Below are positions 49,307-59,870 of a DNA stretch of 64,000 nt, piece after piece; the stretch's first letter is position 1; every line of letters starts with the position of its first letter. Below the pieces are notes generated by a model that ran no database searches, had not been told where the DNA came from, and worked only from the letters and a program-made list of their open reading frames with translations. Origin of the DNA: Leishmania donovani (Eukaryota; Euglenozoa; Kinetoplastea; Trypanosomatida; Trypanosomatidae); the NCBI RefSeq assembly GCF_000227135.1, contig NC_018248.1:586894-650893 (forward strand). Reading direction: 5' to 3'. The position numbers and the translations under genes were made by a program.

Positions 49307-49666
49307 TTAGGCGCAAGCGAGCGAGCGAGAGCGTGAAGGGAAGAGGGATGGAGGAAGAGGGAGCACACAAACACACACAAAAAAAAAATGAAATCGAACA
49401 CGTGCGGTTGGCGAGGTCAGAGAACTGGGGGAGAGGGAGTGAGGGAAGGGGCGGCGAGGGAAAAGGCAAAGGCAAAAGGTACGATGGATGTGGCAGGCGC
49501 AGGGAGAGGGGAGGAGGGAGGGGGTGAGCGACCCGCTACACTGGATCGCCCGTCGCCCGCTGCCCGACTCTGCGAATCGTATCGCCATCTTCTGCGCACT
49601 CTCCCCTTCCTTTGTCCCTTCGTTGTCTTTCGCGACAAGTGGGCAGTGAAAGTCATCCGCCTCCAT
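49307..49666 (-). CDS. Possible small protein, weak candidate
   Basis: A tract with AG at 49701-49702 is followed by a first ATG at 49666, 34 bases on. The first 45 residues (MEADDFHCPLVAKDNEGTKE, then SAQKMAIRFAESGSGRRAI) have natural composition. After that the frame runs into pyrimidine-coded Ser/Pro/Leu repeats until 49307, so either the true end lies elsewhere or this is chance. Confidence 0.2.
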   Translation of the reverse strand: MEADDFHCPLVAKDNEGTKEGESAQKMAIRFAESGSGRRAIQCSGSLTPSLLPSPCACHIHRTFCLCLFPRRPFPHSLSPSSLTSPTARVRFHFFFVCVCVLPLPPSLFPSRSRSLACA

Positions 49667-50983
49667 CGTGTATATGGTGGTGGCGCAGACGATGCCGAGG
49701 CTTGACCAGAAGACAAAGAATCAAGCGCCACCGTTCGCCTCTCTTCCCACTCCACACCTCTCCTTTATCAGCAGCACACACTACACTGCCCAGCGAACAC
49801 CTCCATCGCGACCACATCGGAGTGCGGGCAAGTCCGTGTGCATGAAGCATCGGCTGTGTGGGTGTGTGGATACACCTCTCGCGTCCTTTTCGCTTTTGCT
49901 GGTCTATTCTTACCGCTCTCCGCCCCCCCCCCCCTCTACGCGTCCCGCCGTCCGCGCGACCCACAGAAGTCCGCTGCCTGTCTGTGTCTGCATGCCCGTG
50001 TGCGTGTGTGTGGCCGAAGCACAACCTTGCTCAATGGCGTCTCGCTCCTCTTTCTTTCTCCCGCTCGCCTTTATGTGCCTGCCTCGAATCGAAACACCTA
50101 CAAGGCACGCATATACAGAGCCATATACACACGCACACGCATGGCTGCGTATATCTTCACAACCTTCTCTCTTCCTAATTTACCTTTTCTGCATTACCCC
50201 ATCCGACCCCGCCCTGATCACCACGCCTCCTCGTCTCTCCGCTCTGCCGCCACCTCCAAGTCACGAGAGGACAATGAGGATCGGAGGTGGGTGGGTGTGG
50301 CAGACGAGGATCGGGGGATGGGGATGGGGGAGGGATGGCCGGGTGGATGAGGTTTCTTCTTTTTCTTTTTAGATCACAAAACAGGTGCTTACAAAGAGCG
50401 TCAACACCCCAGCTCGCGCTTCTCTCCGACATGCGAAGGGAAGACGATGGGGGAAGGGGTAGGGGGTGCAGTGTGCTTGCAAAGGAAAACACGCGAAGGG
50501 CACACCCACCCGCTTGCGGGGTCGTCGTCTTCCTCCAACGCCACTACCCCATCACCCCGCTCGCAGCCCGTCGGCACTCGATAGACAAACATCCACAGCA
50601 ACAAACCATCCGTTGCATGAGTACACGCCCCCCACCTATGCGACACCACAGCCGAAAGAAGAAGCGAAGCGCCAAGCACGCGATACGAGCGAAACGAATA
50701 CAGTCAAGAACATGCACACACACACACATACACACCAGGAGCTTTCCTCTAACCTCGCCCCCCCCCTCCTCCCCCTCTGAAGGAACGGAAGAAAGATTCA
50801 GAAAGGCTCTCTATGATCATCCAGGAGACGTGCGTGCCTGCGCAAACGCCACAGCCACGTATAAGCACACACACATACAAAGAGAGAGAGACGGCTACAG
50901 GCACACAGGCACACGGGGCAGGTACACATGCGTTATCGGGCACCACCATATCCACAGGCGTAGCTGTCGTCTTGTCACACGGC

Positions 50984-52291
50984 TTACTTGTTCATGTACT
51001 GGTTCTCGTTCAGCTGGGTGTTGATGTCCGTCAGCTCCTCGACCTTCATCTCGAAGCGCTCCTGCACTTCCTTCATGATGCCGCCATCCGTGTAGGTGCG
51101 GTTCTCGCGCTTGATCTCCTTCTCGTCTGTCGTTATGAAGGCGATTGTCAATCCCTTCGTGCCGAAGCGGCCGGCGCGGCCGACTCGGTGAAGGTAGCTG
51201 TCAGCCTCGGAGGCCATGTCGTACTGCACAACGAGGTTGATGCGGTCGAAGTCGACGCCGCGGCCGAAGAGGTCGGTGGCGACCATGATGCGGGTGTTGT
51301 TCGCCTTGCAGCTCTCGTACACGCGCAGGCGCTCCTCCTGGCTCATGCGGGAGTGCACGGCCTGCGACGGGAACTTCATCTGCTGCAGCTGGCGGTTCAG
51401 CGCCTCGCAGCGCTCGACCGAGGATGTGAAGATGATCGCCTGGTTGAACTCCACAACGTCGAGGATCTCCGCCAGCCGGCGCGTCTTCTCCGGCTCCGTG
51501 ACGTTCATGTAGAACTGCGCCAAGCCATGCAGGGTCAGCTTTGCCCGCTGATCCACGTAAATCTCCGTCGCGTCCTTCATGAACTTCTTCGCCACATCGC
51601 GCAGCTCATCCGTCATCGTGGCAGAGAACATCATCACCTGCTTCTCCTTGGGCAGCTTCATGAAGATCTCCTGCACGTCACGGCGCATCTTCACGTCTTC
51701 TAGGCAGCGGTCGAACTCATCGACCACAAACCACTTCACGTGCGTCGTGTCAAAGGCCTTGTTCTGGATGAGCGCCTTCATGCGGCCCGGCGTGCCGACG
51801 ATGATCGCCGGCACCTCCTTCTTCAGCTGCTTCACGTTCTCGTCCTCCGGAATGCCGCCGAAGAAGACGCCGGTGGTGGCGTACGGGAGGTACTTGCTGA
51901 AGCGCTTGAACTCCTGCTCGATCTGGTAGGCCAGCTCGCGGGCGTGCACCAGCACGACGGCCTGGCAGTACGGCTTCTGTCCCTGCGGCACCTTCTCCAC
52001 CTGCTCCAGCAGCGCAAAGACGAAGACGGCCGTCTTACCCATACCCGACTTCGCCTGGGCGAGAATGTCAGCGCCGAGCATCGCCTTAGGCAGCGCCTGG
52101 TGCTGCACCTCCGACGGGTGCTCGAAGCCGTTCTCGCGGATGGCGTTCGCGAGCTCGCTCTTCAGGCAGAAGTCCTGGAAGCCACCGAGAGCGACGGCGC
52201 TGTGGGTGCCCATTCCGACGCCCATCGGCTGTGCCGCCACGACGGTGGTCCTGACATCATCGCCGTCGAAGTCCGCAAGATCGCTGCTCAT
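50984..52291 (-). CDS. SUB2: DEAD-box RNA helicase SUB2/UAP56
   Basis: ATP-dependent RNA helicase of the TREX/mRNA-export pathway, nuclear. The 435-residue length matches the family (human UAP56 428). Motifs in order: Q motif GFQDFCLKSEL (near 37), motif I AKSGMGKT (near 79), Ia HARELAYQIEQE, GG, TPGR, motif II VVDEFD (near 189), motif III SAT (near 220), then FTSSVERCEALNRQLQ, motif V ATDLFGRGVD and motif VI HRVGRAGRFG (near 367). AKSGMGKT, LFGRGVD and the overall order are specific to UAP56/SUB2 among DEAD-box proteins. One oddity: motif II is DEFD, where most UAP56 proteins have DECD. The start is the ATG at 52291; 101 upstream in-frame codons belong to a GTG-led repeat-rich stretch. Confidence 0.93.
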   Translation of the reverse strand: MSSDLADFDGDDVRTTVVAAQPMGVGMGTHSAVALGGFQDFCLKSELANAIRENGFEHPSEVQHQALPKAMLGADILAQAKSGMGKTAVFVFALLEQVEKVPQGQKPYCQAVVLVHARELAYQIEQEFKRFSKYLPYATTGVFFGGIPEDENVKQLKKEVPAIIVGTPGRMKALIQNKAFDTTHVKWFVVDEFDRCLEDVKMRRDVQEIFMKLPKEKQVMMFSATMTDELRDVAKKFMKDATEIYVDQRAKLTLHGLAQFYMNVTEPEKTRRLAEILDVVEFNQAIIFTSSVERCEALNRQLQQMKFPSQAVHSRMSQEERLRVYESCKANNTRIMVATDLFGRGVDFDRINLVVQYDMASEADSYLHRVGRAGRFGTKGLTIAFITTDEKEIKRENRTYTDGGIMKEVQERFEMKVEELTDINTQLNENQYMNK

Positions 52292-53945
52292 TATCGCACA
52301 ATGAAGATGGCACAAGTGAGACGGAAGGAAAAAGGGGTAGAGGGCGGGAGGGGTCGTTGGCGACGGCGTAACGTTTGAAGGTGTTCGTAGTGCTGTTGCT
52401 GGTTGTTCTCTTATTCTTCTCGTTCTGGCTACGGTGGTTCTTTTCGTGCGTAGGTAACGACGTGACAGGCGGTGGCGCGTTGGCGTGCGCGTGTGTGCGC
52501 CCCCACCAAGGGACCGGGGATGAAGACATACATGCATACGCGAAGAGAGACAGACAGACAGAGAGAGAGGTACACATCGAGGGCGTCGATGCACGCGTTG
52601 AAACTCTGCGAAGGAAGTAGGGAGCTGGGGACATCGTAAGCGATGGGCATTCGCGGCCGCACAGTCGCCATGTCCGGCCCTTCAGCCCTGCTGGGCGCTG
52701 GGGCGAGTTCAAGCAGCACAGATCGGGGAGAGGGAGGGTGGGGAAGGGGTGGGAGCGCGGTCGCATATCTCCTATCATGGGACAACGACCCTTCTACCTT
52801 CCATCGCTCCCGCCTTCCTAGTGGAGCTCACCCGTTGAAGGGCCTCCAAGTGGCGTCATCGTACATTTGCCTATCGGCTCACGCGAGGGCAGATGGTGGA
52901 CTCCGCCTTCGCGCTCTTCGCTGGGCATGCATTTTATAGTCTGTGCTACACTACAAGAGAGAGGTTCAGCCTTCCCACAACATCACGCACACGCCCACAC
53001 CGATCGCACGCACATGGCACACGGATAAACACACACACAAACACAAAGGCACTCTCACGGCAACGGGGATGAAAAGACAACGGCGACAGGGCAGGTCAGA
53101 GGCCGAAAGACGGAAAATGCAGCCACGCGATGCCGCTACCCCCGTCTCCCCCTCCCATGAAAAGGCCGCCTCCCCATCCCCTACGCTGCGCTATCATTGC
53201 TGCCCGTGCGTGGGTGGGTGCCGTGGGCATCGCTTCCGGCGATACAAACGAGAAAAACAGGGAAACACTAAACCGCGAAAGAAAAAGGCGGGAGACGGAG
53301 CGAAGAGCGACACGCGAGAAGGTGCGTGCGCATCGACGTGGAGGGGAGGGCACGTCCACACGCACACACTACATGTAAGAACTGGATGCCGTCTTTCTCG
53401 TTGTTAAAGCCTACTTCCTAGATATAATCAAGTACAAACAGGGAAGACAGAGGCAACAGAACGGCTGCGGAGCCGAATGCAAGACAAGGAGAGATGAGGA
53501 GCCACCGAAGCCGGGAAATTGAGCACGCACACGCACACGCACACGCACAAGCTCTCTCTCCCTCACGCAGCGCTGAGAGCGCAAAGCAAGAGAGAGGGGG
53601 GGGGGAGGGGCGGAGTGGCCAGTGCTGGCGGCCACCGTCAGCGACAAGGCAAACATCTTTTCTGCATTGGGGGAAAGGGAGAGGTATGCGCTACGGGAGA
53701 GGTGGGGCGGGAGGCACGAAGAGGGGAGACGCACACGCAGGATGGCGTAATAGGTCAACGGCAGCATCTCTGCCCCCCCCCCCCCGCCAACCTCCTCACT
53801 TGGCTCTGTCACGGTAGCCTACCCAGCGTTCTGCAGCCCTCGCAGCCCTCGTTGGCACCCCCTCCTGTCGCTGCCGCGGGCGCCGGCTACACACGCGCAT
53901 AAACGTCAATCCTTTTGCCTGCTCGCTTCGTCTTCCCCGGCTCGC
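52292..53945. other. Intergenic region, no gene supported
   Basis: Contains a pyrimidine tract on the coding strand directly before SUB2 (about 52320-52360), AC repeats near 53030 and 53525-53548 and a C run (53775-53787). A 98-codon plus-strand frame at 52643-52939 has no acceptor and is probably chance. Confidence 0.5.
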
Positions 53946-55133
53946 CTACGCCGTCACCTGCGGTGCTTTGGCCGTCGCCTCCGCCGCCGCGGCAGCCGCG
54001 CGATCGGCGATCAGCTTCTGCGTGTGGGCCTCAACCTGGTCACGCAGCGGGCCGTTCTCGAACTCGAGACGGCGCAGGAAGGCATCCTTGCCGTAATGCG
54101 CCATGTACTCGAAGTCGTTGCCATCCAACGCGGAAATATCCTCCACGAGGTACGCCGGGTCGTTGTAGTAGCCGAGCACGTAGTTGGTCAGGATGATCAG
54201 GTTCGGGGCCTTGCCTTCCTCCACAAACTTGGGGCCAAGGAACTCGTGGTAGTCGTTGACGCGCGTCATGATCTCGTCGCGCGAAAGGTTCTTGTCGTAC
54301 GGGGCTAGGAAGCGACGCCACGCGTAGTCATGCAGGTCCTCGTCCGACATCTGGTGGTGCAGCTTCTGCGTGATCACCATGTAGTCCTCGTTCCACGCCA
54401 GGTTCCAGTAGTCCCTTACGCGGGTGCTGGCGCACGTGCGACTCAGCAGCGGGAAGGTGGGGAGGTTCATGCTGCGCGCGAGGTGGCGGAGCGACTTGCG
54501 GCGGATCTGGTAGAACTTCAGAAATCCGTCGTACATCTCAGCGGCCGGGCGCAGCAACTTCGGGTCGCGGCGCACGTTGTTCTTCTCAAACAGGTCGTCC
54601 CAGGCGCGCTCCTGCGTCGCGTTCCACGGGTACGCGTGGAAGTCGAAGTACCACTTAGTGTCCATGATGTAGGACGGGGCGCTGCGGTAGCGGTACATGT
54701 CCTGCGCCTCACGCCAGGCTTTCTTCTCCTCCTCGGTCTTGCAGAAGCATGACGGGGCAAAGGTGTCGCTCGATAGCCAAAAGAAGGCCGGGATGAGTGC
54801 GTAGCCGCCGAGGAACAGGCCGAGGCCAAGGCCGTGGCCCATGCGCCAGAGGTCGTGCTTGTAATGCATCAGCTGCGCAAGCTCCTTCTGCGACACCTCC
54901 TCGCTAAGATTCATGTCCACCCACATATTCTTGTCCTGAGAGTGGCCGCGCTTCCAGTAGTCCGGGGTGTACACCTCAGCCTGCTCATAGAATTCCTGCG
55001 GGCCATGCTTGTACCCACGATTGTAGATCTTCAGCCACGTCGCGAAAGCATCGCGAGACTGGCTGGCGAACAGTGCCAGCCCAGGGACGAAGTTCAGGCA
55101 ATTCTTCTTGAGGACACTCCACGTTCCCTGCAT
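53946..55133 (-). CDS. LETM1-like mitochondrial protein, probable ATP synthase subunit ATPTB1
   Basis: The 395-residue protein has a hydrophobic segment at about residues 98-116 (GLGLFLGGYALIPAFFWL). At about 209-323 it has a LETM1-type ribosome-binding-like domain: SLRHLARSMNLPTFPLL, then MVITQKLHHQMSDEDLHDYA, DEIMTRVNDYHEFL and NLIILTNYVLGYY. This mirrors the LETM1 order of the LV-LC-x-LG block, a D-x-L/I-I block, an EELQEAC block, LKEWL and the SLLLLSRALYL block. The C-terminus is Ala-rich (RAAAAAAEATAKAP). True LETM1 is longer and is a separate gene in trypanosomatids. The position beside SUB2 and the length match, from memory, the T. brucei F-ATP synthase subunit ATPTB1, so inner-membrane ATP synthase is my preferred assignment. 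The ATG at 55133 follows an acceptor at 55141-55142 by seven bases. Confidence 0.7.
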   Translation of the reverse strand: MQGTWSVLKKNCLNFVPGLALFASQSRDAFATWLKIYNRGYKHGPQEFYEQAEVYTPDYWKRGHSQDKNMWVDMNLSEEVSQKELAQLMHYKHDLWRMGHGLGLGLFLGGYALIPAFFWLSSDTFAPSCFCKTEEEKKAWREAQDMYRYRSAPSYIMDTKWYFDFHAYPWNATQERAWDDLFEKNNVRRDPKLLRPAAEMYDGFLKFYQIRRKSLRHLARSMNLPTFPLLSRTCASTRVRDYWNLAWNEDYMVITQKLHHQMSDEDLHDYAWRRFLAPYDKNLSRDEIMTRVNDYHEFLGPKFVEEGKAPNLIILTNYVLGYYNDPAYLVEDISALDGNDFEYMAHYGKDAFLRRLEFENGPLRDQVEAHTQKLIADRAAAAAAEATAKAPQVTA

Positions 55134-55140
55134 GATTGCG

Positions 55141-55162
55141 CTGGATGGGGATGGGAAAGGAC
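55141..55162 (-). promoter_or_regulatory. Predicted spliced-leader acceptor of the LETM1-like gene
   Basis: CCTTTCCCATCCCCATCCAG on the minus strand ends in AG at 55142-55141. The ATG follows after seven bases, fixing the start at 55133. Confidence 0.6.
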
Positions 55163-55473
55163 GTAACGTAAGTACACGGGATGAGCGGCGCGAGAATAAA
55201 AAGAGACGGTATAGAGTCCGAACCGTGGAGATGAGCTGATCCACAATGAAGCTGAAGTCGAAGAACCGGGGAGGCGCGCGCACGTATCGGAGTAGCGGTG
55301 GTGGTGTTCATGTTGACCGCGTATGCGGGGTGCGTGTGTGGATGTGTGCACGTGGTGAAGAGTTCCGCGAGGGAGAGGGAGGGAGAATAGGGAGGGAGAG
55401 CGGAGATGCACACAAGGGGTGGTGAGGAAGCAGCATGCGAGAAGGGCAACCGCGGGCATACTGCGAGGTCGAA

Positions 55474-55824
55474 CTAAAACGATGGCCCGGCTACATCGAA
55501 ACACCCTACGTACGCGCACGAAATGCACAGGAAGGCGATGGTGACGAAACTGCGCCCTGTCACACCAAAAACACCCACCCCCACCACCTCAAAACAAGAG
55601 AGCGGAGTCGGGTCGAGGCCAGCACGCTCTTCGTGTTCGTCGTGTGGCGCAAGACACCTGCCCTCTTGCTTTGCGCCTTCCGCTGCTTCTAGGAGGAGGG
55701 AAGAACGCCTGCCTCGTCGCTGCTGCTTGTACGTCGACAAGCTTTCATCTTGTCTCGGTGTGACATGGTATGTAGACGGAGAGAGGGAGGGGGTGTTCTG
55801 CTCCGTGTTGCTCGTGGAAGACAT
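55474..55824 (-). CDS. Possible small membrane protein (116 aa)
   Basis: On the minus strand a T-rich tract (about 55868-55848) is followed by its first AG at 55827-55826, one base before the ATG at 55824. The 116-residue frame starts MSSTSNTEQNTPSLSPSTYH and has a charged middle (YKQQRRGRRSSLLLEAAEGA). It ends with a hydrophobic stretch (VVGVGVFGVTG, SFVTIAFLCISCAYVGC) that would fit a C-terminal membrane anchor. No family recognised. A leader that short would be unusual, so confidence is limited. Confidence 0.33.
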   Translation of the reverse strand: MSSTSNTEQNTPSLSPSTYHVTPRQDESLSTYKQQRRGRRSSLLLEAAEGAKQEGRCLAPHDEHEERAGLDPTPLSCFEVVGVGVFGVTGRSFVTIAFLCISCAYVGCFDVAGPSF

Positions 55825-57045
55825 GCTCGATGCACAGCCACGATGTGAAGAAAAAGAAACGATAAACAGCTCAAGAGCGCAAGAGGAGTCTGCTCGGCTT
55901 TCGGAAAGGCGGATGCGAGGGGGATGCAGCGGGGAAGAGAACTGTGTACAGGAAAGAAGACGCACGCCTCGATTTCCTGCCTCCTCTCTCTTTGCGCCTT
56001 TTCTCGAGCCTCGCCCGCTCTCTTTCTCTCTCTCTCTGGATGGCTCTCCCCGCCTTCACTCAGGGTCCGCCTGGGCAGGCACACGCACACCTCGAGCCGA
56101 CACCGTTAAACAGACAAAGACGCGCGCTTCAACAGCTCCGCGTGTGCGACACACCAGAGAGAGATGCGAGGCCGGCAACGGTCAGCCCGCAGTCGAGGCG
56201 GTAGACCGCCAAGGGAAGCTATGGTGGCAGGGAGTTAGCCGAGGGAAAAGAGAGGTCGAAGGGGGAAGAGCGATGAGAAGTAGGAGGAGGGTGTAGCAAC
56301 GAACAGAGAGCGTATCGGTGCCCAATGGAAGGGAGGGGAGATAGAGAAATCGAGCCATCAGAGTAAGTTGGATGCACCTTAGTGTCTGCACAGAGTCGAG
56401 GGGGCCGGGCGAGTGCCGGGGCTGCCGAGGGGGAGCGCCAAAGTGAGAATTACCGCCTGCGAGTTGCCCTCCTTCAGTGTAGCGGATGCGGAAGGAATCT
56501 TTGTGTGTGTGTGTGTGTGTGTGTGTGTTCTCCTGCGCGAGCGAAGGGACGGGCAAGTTGCGCTTGGCGTCGCGGATGTCGCTGCACAAAACGACGCGAC
56601 GCACAGACATACGCGCACATGTTTCTTCAGCGTTCTTCGAACCGCCCTCGCCTCGTGCGGCGCTGTACGCATCGGTGCATGGGCTTGTTTTGTCTGGCGC
56701 TCTTCCCTCCCTCTTCCTCACGTTGTTTTTTTTTTCGGTCTGCAGTCTTTGTGCACTGTATTGCTCCCGGTAAGCGCTGATACTCTTGGACGATACAGTG
56801 CGGCACAGCACGCTCCTCCTCGGAGTGAAGACGGATCACACAATGGGCAATGGCACACACAAACACACAAGCAGACCCACGCATGAGCACGGGCCCACGA
56901 CTGCAACAGACGAAGAAAACGCGCCATCATCAAGCGGCTCTCGGTGCGGTCATTAAGTATGTGTGTGAGAGAGAGAGGGCAAAAGGGGAAGCGATGGCAT
57001 GCGAGAGTTGTCGAATCAGGGCGACAGGTCTCGCGGCTCGTGCAA

Positions 57046-58188
57046 TCACACGGAAGCCGAAGACGGCGAGCTCTGCTGGCTTGCCGTACCGCCAGCGGCA
57101 CCAGCAGCGGCTTCCACCGCCGCCACCTCCTCGCTCTCCTCTTCAGCCTGCTCCAGCAGCGCCACCAGCATGTCCGCGTTGACCAGCAGGAAGTAGACAC
57201 TGGCAAACAAACCCGTCCACCACAGCGTCGGCAGCCGCCCACTGCGGTACTGCCGTTCAGCTTCGTGGGCCATGGCCACATGCGGGTCTACATCCGCTGC
57301 CGCCTCGCACGGCTTCAGGCAGTATGTCCCGCTGTCTGCCTCAAAGAACTGGCGACGCATCCCCTCCACGTACTCGAGGAGTGCTGGGCACGCGTCCTGC
57401 ACACGTCGCTGGTGGCCCTTGACACCCGCGGCGGCCTCTCTCAAATCAGCATGCACGAAACTCGATGCGGCCGCGTACACGAGCGCATCGATATACGTGG
57501 GCCGGGAGGTGCCCAAGAAGAACACATTGCCCGCTTCGATACCTGCGGAGGTTGCCGTCTTCCGCAACGACTCCAGCACGGCGAAGGCCTTGTCCACCCC
57601 CTCACCCACTTCCTTGAGCTTGGCGAGGGACGTCAGCGAAAGCTTCCCGCGCGGCACCTCGGCAGCAGCGGTGCCGGAGTAAAAGAACGGATTCTCCCTC
57701 AAAATGTGCGCACGATACGTCCCCCGCATCCATTCCCAGAAGGTCGCCACTTTCGGCTCGACGCTCCTGCGCATCGCCGCCTTGTAGAGGGCGGGGTCGA
57801 AGTGCGTGTAGAAGAGAAAGGCGGGAAAGAGGCACTGTACCGTCAGTACTTCGACGCACACGGCCGTGGCAGCATGCGTGCTAGGCACCGCGTCAAAGGC
57901 ACTCTCGCCGCCAAGACGCCTGAGACAAGACATGAGGCCCGCGCACACCTCCGACTTGGCTTTGGCGGCGCTGGTGCTGCTCGTCGCCGCAGCGGCGGAA
58001 GAGAAAGAGGCCGCCGGCGAGATCGTCAAGGAAAGGTCCCCAAGGCGGGCGTCAGCGCGCGTGTAGCGCACCTCCGCACAGCGGAGCATCGTCTCCACGG
58101 CGAGCGCGTTCGGATCCGCCGTGGGCAAGGCGAGGGCTGCCGGGTACCGGGCAAAGACCGTTGCCGGCGCTGCCGCTGGTGATGACAT
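57046..58188 (-). CDS. Metaxin-like mitochondrial outer-membrane (SAM-type) protein
   Basis: The 380-residue protein has the metaxin/SAM37 plan. An N-terminal thioredoxin-like part begins FARYPAALALPTADPNALAV, with a two-strand start. A GST-type C-terminal helical part has LGTSRPTYIDALVYAAASSF near residues 222-242 and a CPALLEYVEGMRRQFFEA block. A single membrane span (LWWTGLFASVYFLLVNADML, about 320-345) lies near the end, followed by an Ala/Glu-rich tail. Metaxins take part in beta-barrel insertion in the mitochondrial outer membrane. The family call rests on pattern, not search. The start at 58188 is set by an acceptor (ACCATAG, AG at 58203-58204) 14 bases upstream; an in-frame ATG at 58401 lies before that acceptor and is rejected. 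This is the first gene of the minus-strand unit. Confidence 0.65.
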   Translation of the reverse strand: MSSPAAAPATVFARYPAALALPTADPNALAVETMLRCAEVRYTRADARLGDLSLTISPAASFSSAAAATSSTSAAKAKSEVCAGLMSCLRRLGGESAFDAVPSTHAATAVCVEVLTVQCLFPAFLFYTHFDPALYKAAMRRSVEPKVATFWEWMRGTYRAHILRENPFFYSGTAAAEVPRGKLSLTSLAKLKEVGEGVDKAFAVLESLRKTATSAGIEAGNVFFLGTSRPTYIDALVYAAASSFVHADLREAAAGVKGHQRRVQDACPALLEYVEGMRRQFFEADSGTYCLKPCEAAADVDPHVAMAHEAERQYRSGRLPTLWWTGLFASVYFLLVNADMLVALLEQAEEESEEVAAVEAAAGAAGGTASQQSSPSSASV

Positions 58189-58202
58189 CTTCGAGGTCGT
58201 TA

Positions 58203-58226
58203 CTATGGTAGAGAAAGGAGAAAGGC
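58203..58226 (-). promoter_or_regulatory. Predicted spliced-leader acceptor of the metaxin-like gene
   Basis: On the minus strand CCTTTCTCCTTTCTC is followed by TACCATAG, AG at 58204-58203. The leader to the ATG at 58188 is 14 nt. Confidence 0.6.
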
Positions 58227-59870
58227 TGCCAGAATAAAATGCGTCAGATGCGCGAAGATGCACAGCAAGACGGAGAGAGGGGCGGGGCAAGGGAGAGAGG
58301 GGGGTGCGCACTTCACGGCCATCGGTCAGCTTTGTTCGGTTTACAGGGGGTCCACATTCCGAGAAGAGCATGCATGCATCGAAGCACGCCGAGTGGGTCA
58401 TCTGCCCTGGTCAGGACCACGCGTGAAGATTCGCGTAGCGAGAAGGACACTGGAGGGGAGGGTAGTAAAGACCCTCTCGGCACACGTGCACGCAGGCACA
58501 AGCGAATGCCCACCTTCCGACAACGCATACGCCTAGCGAGCGAGAGGAGGAGAAAGACGAGGAAGGGCCCCGTCGCGGCTGCACACACGTGGCTTCCATG
58601 AAGACTGCGCGCCCATGCGCGCCAGTGGTTGTGCGCGTGGGTGAGGTGGGGGGGGGGACAGGGAAGGGGTGCGGGTGTGTTGCACCCTCCACCGCTACCA
58701 CCCGCCCCTCTCCATGCCTTGGCGGCGCAGACCGCTTACCTCTCACCTTCCCAATTCGCTTGTGATAGTGTTTCCATGTTTTATGTTGGCGCATGCGCTC
58801 ATCCACTTGTACATTGCACGAGGAGAAGGAAGAGGAGGGGGGTGGGGGGGGGTGTGCGGAGGGGGACGGCTGGAAGGCTCGCACTCTCCCCACACACCAC
58901 ACGCCACCCCTTCATCCCCGATGGCGCAGACACGAATACGCACAGACACCTCGTCCTGTTTATATATATACACACGCAGATGGACAGAGAGGCAGGTATG
59001 CTGTAAAATACACGGAGTGATCAAACCAGAAACAGACCAACTATGACGCACACACACACACGCACACAGAAACGCGCGGAAAGAGACGGAGCACACGGGC
59101 GCACACAGTGTGGGAGGGACACCGAGAAGCAAAAAGAAAGGGAGTGGGGGAGGTAACAAAGAACAGAACACAGGACGACTTACTTAGATACACACAAGAA
59201 CATGAACGGGTCCCCACCACGCGCACGCACACGCGCCATGGATGCACACGGAAGTCAAGAGAGAGAAAGACATAGGCTGCGAACGGCTCAACATCGAAAA
59301 AAAAACTAAAAGCATGAAAGACAACGCCAGCAGAAGATGTGTTCAGCGCGTCTCGCCAAAGCATTCCCTTCCAAACACGAGAAGGAGGAGACGATGGCAC
59401 GAGCGAACATTCCAATAAAGACCAACACGGACGAAGAGGGGAGGGGGGGGACGGAGAGACATACGGGACACACCGACAATGGGGTCTTCTTTCAGCCACA
59501 AAGGACGCCCGCCAACCACACGAGAGACAGGGAAACAGACAGGTAGCTGGGTGGAGGGTGTTGCTGTTAGTTAACGGCATGCGTGGGGGAGGGGGGAGAG
59601 GAGGGGAGAGAGGGAGGGAGAAGGGGACAACAGGTTATGCGCGCATGGGTGAGGTGAACAAGAAGCACCAAAGCACTCAAGCGAAATAAGAGCTGTGAAG
59701 GTCAAATACTTTTTTTTCTGCCTTCAATGTGTCCGTTCTACAGGCGAGCACGTCCGCAACAGATATACGCGCATACACCACTACAGCTCACCTACCTCTG
59801 CTGCACGGCGGCCACATCCTCGCCATCTAGGACGGGCCGTCTGCTGTCGAATCGGGCTATGCGGCTAGCG

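Larger units (their letters stand above)
46968..50983. other. 4-kb intergenic region with weak small-ORF candidates
   Basis: Spacer between the membrane-protein gene and SUB2. It contains AC/GT repeats (48738-48752 and elsewhere), a C run (49923-49934) and several tract-AG sites. Two short minus-strand frames with an upstream acceptor are listed separately (47356-47706 and 49307-49666). Nothing else is supported. Confidence 0.5.
55134..57045. other. Intergenic region between LETM1-like and metaxin-like genes
   Basis: Contains a possible small gene (55474-55824, listed separately) and a GT repeat (56502-56527). The large plus-strand frame at 55523-56296 is antisense to the unit and repeat-driven. 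Confidence 0.5.

Noticed and set aside
52643..52939. 98-codon plus-strand open frame near SUB2
   Set aside because: Antisense to the unit and without tract-AG signal; composition is ordinary spacer.
55523..56296. 257-codon plus-strand open frame
   Set aside because: Opposite to the transcription unit, no acceptor on the plus strand, low-complexity product.
58189..58401. ATG at 58401 as start of the metaxin-like protein
   Set aside because: A clear acceptor at 58203-58204 lies between it and the ATG at 58188, so it should not be in the mature mRNA.
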